A DNA stretch of 5,505 nt from Spirochaetia bacterium (lineage in GTDB: Bacteria; Spirochaetota; Spirochaetia; DTKZ01), in the NCBI GenBank assembly GCA_031270615.1, contig JAISXE010000120.1, positions 1-5,505 of the forward strand, in the 5' to 3' direction. The notes below the pieces were generated by a model. It was not told the DNA's origin. It ran no database searches and saw only the letters and a list, made by a program, of their open reading frames with translations. The stretch's first letter is position 1. Every line of letters starts with the position of its first letter. The position numbers and the translations under genes were made by a program. Positions 5,237 to 5,505 of this stretch are shown here, one piece after another.

Positions 5237-5336
5237 ACGGAAATTGCGAGATTTTGCGGGGCTTCGCCTTATTGCGGCAACCAGGGAAATCGCGGAAGGC
5301 CGGTAAACCGCGACCGCGATTGCAGGCAATCGCCCT
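5237..5336. repeat. Structured intergenic repeat, copy 1 (100 bp)
   Basis: This 100-bp block recurs at 5407-5505 with about eight substitutions and one single-base indel, including a 30-bp identical core (5271-5300 against 5441-5470). It contains GCGATTGC-AG-GCAATCGC (5316-5333), a perfect 8-bp hairpin, and an overlapping alternative pairing AATCGCGG (5288-5295) with CCGCGATT (5314-5321) enclosing CGGT-AA-ACCG (5301-5310). The two pairings are mutually exclusive because they share 5316-5321. No open frame on either strand looks like a gene. Confidence 0.85.
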
Positions 5337-5345
5337 GCATGCAGG
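5334..5345. repeat. 12-bp perfect palindrome between repeat copies
   Basis: CCTGCATGCAGG is self-complementary over 12 bp and joins the end of copy 1 to the 70-bp spacer. The rest of the spacer (5346-5406) holds only a short echo of the repeat (CGCGATTGCA, 5385-5394) and nothing else I can name. Confidence 0.5.
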
Positions 5346-5406
5346 CAAGACGCCGTATAGCCGATAGAACCCTGGGGACTATCACGCGATTGCACTGCCC
5401 GGCAAA

Positions 5407-5505
5407 ACGGAAATTGCGTGATTTTATAGGGCTTCGCCGCATTGCGGCAACCAGGGAAATCGCGGAAGGCGATAAACCGCGACCGCGATTGCGGGCAATC
5501 GCCCT
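5407..5505. repeat. Structured intergenic repeat, copy 2 (reaches window edge)
   Basis: Second copy of the block at 5237-5336, about 91% identical. The GCGATTGC/GCAATCGC arms (5485-5492, 5495-5502) are unchanged while the loop differs (GG instead of AG). It also forms GCCGC-ATT-GCGGC (5436-5448), which copy 1 cannot, and has lost the CGGT/ACCG stem of copy 1. The copy is still matching at the window end, so the unit or the array may continue. Confidence 0.85.

Noticed and set aside
4567..5395. Minus-strand open frames opposite the DUF4130 gene and the repeat tract
   Set aside because: They overlap a recognised plus-strand gene and run into the repeat copies; their products look like frame-shifted translations with no domain.
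5237..5505. CRISPR array or integron attC sites
   Set aside because: The repeats are about 100 bp with a 70-bp spacer and internal variation, unlike CRISPR; no RYYYAAC/GTTRRRY core pair of an attC site was found at the ends.

Overview
By eye this is a moderately GC-rich bacterial chromosome segment. It holds two divergent transcription units separated by a long, structured intergenic region, with a repeat tract on the right. The gene families (a TAXI-type TRAP transporter with fused permease; a radical SAM plus DUF4130 DNA-metabolism pair) occur in several phyla. Anaerobic spirochaetes (Treponema-like) or Synergistota-like bacteria would fit, but nothing in the window fixes the taxon and I hold this loosely.

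Left half, minus strand (2941 down to 1): a two-gene TRAP operon. The first gene encodes a lipoprotein substrate-binding protein of the TAXI family (1898-2941). The second encodes a 4TM/12TM fused DctQM-type permease (start at 1817) that runs off the left edge after 605 codons. Between them lies a perfect 8-bp GC-rich hairpin (1836-1872). Both genes have good Shine-Dalgarno sequences. The substrate cannot be read from the sequence.

Centre (2942-3406, 465 bp): no convincing gene. It contains what looks like a 160-bp non-autonomous mobile element (3011-3170), with 11-bp perfect terminal inverted repeats, a flanking 5-bp direct duplication AACCT, and two 9-bp internal hairpins. At its right end is a near-consensus extended -10 sigma70 promoter (TTGACA, 17-bp spacer, TGG, TAGAAT). 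Its predicted start point falls on, or one base before, the ATG of the next gene, which implies a leaderless mRNA. An inverted repeat CTGTA-N10-TACAG straddles the -10 box like an operator.

Right half, plus strand (3407-5214): a radical SAM protein of the uncharacterised 'DNA modification/repair radical SAM' family (TIGR03916 type, helix-hairpin-helix at its C-terminal side) overlaps by ATGA with a DUF4130/TIGR03915-type partner. The partner is short, carrying only the DUF4130 part, and no uracil-DNA glycosylase domain is present. The two are the conserved core of a DNA-processing system whose reaction, as far as I know, is not established.

Far right (5215-5505): no gene. There are two copies, about 91% identical, of a 100-bp hairpin-rich repeat separated by 70 bp; the second reaches the window edge, so the array may continue.
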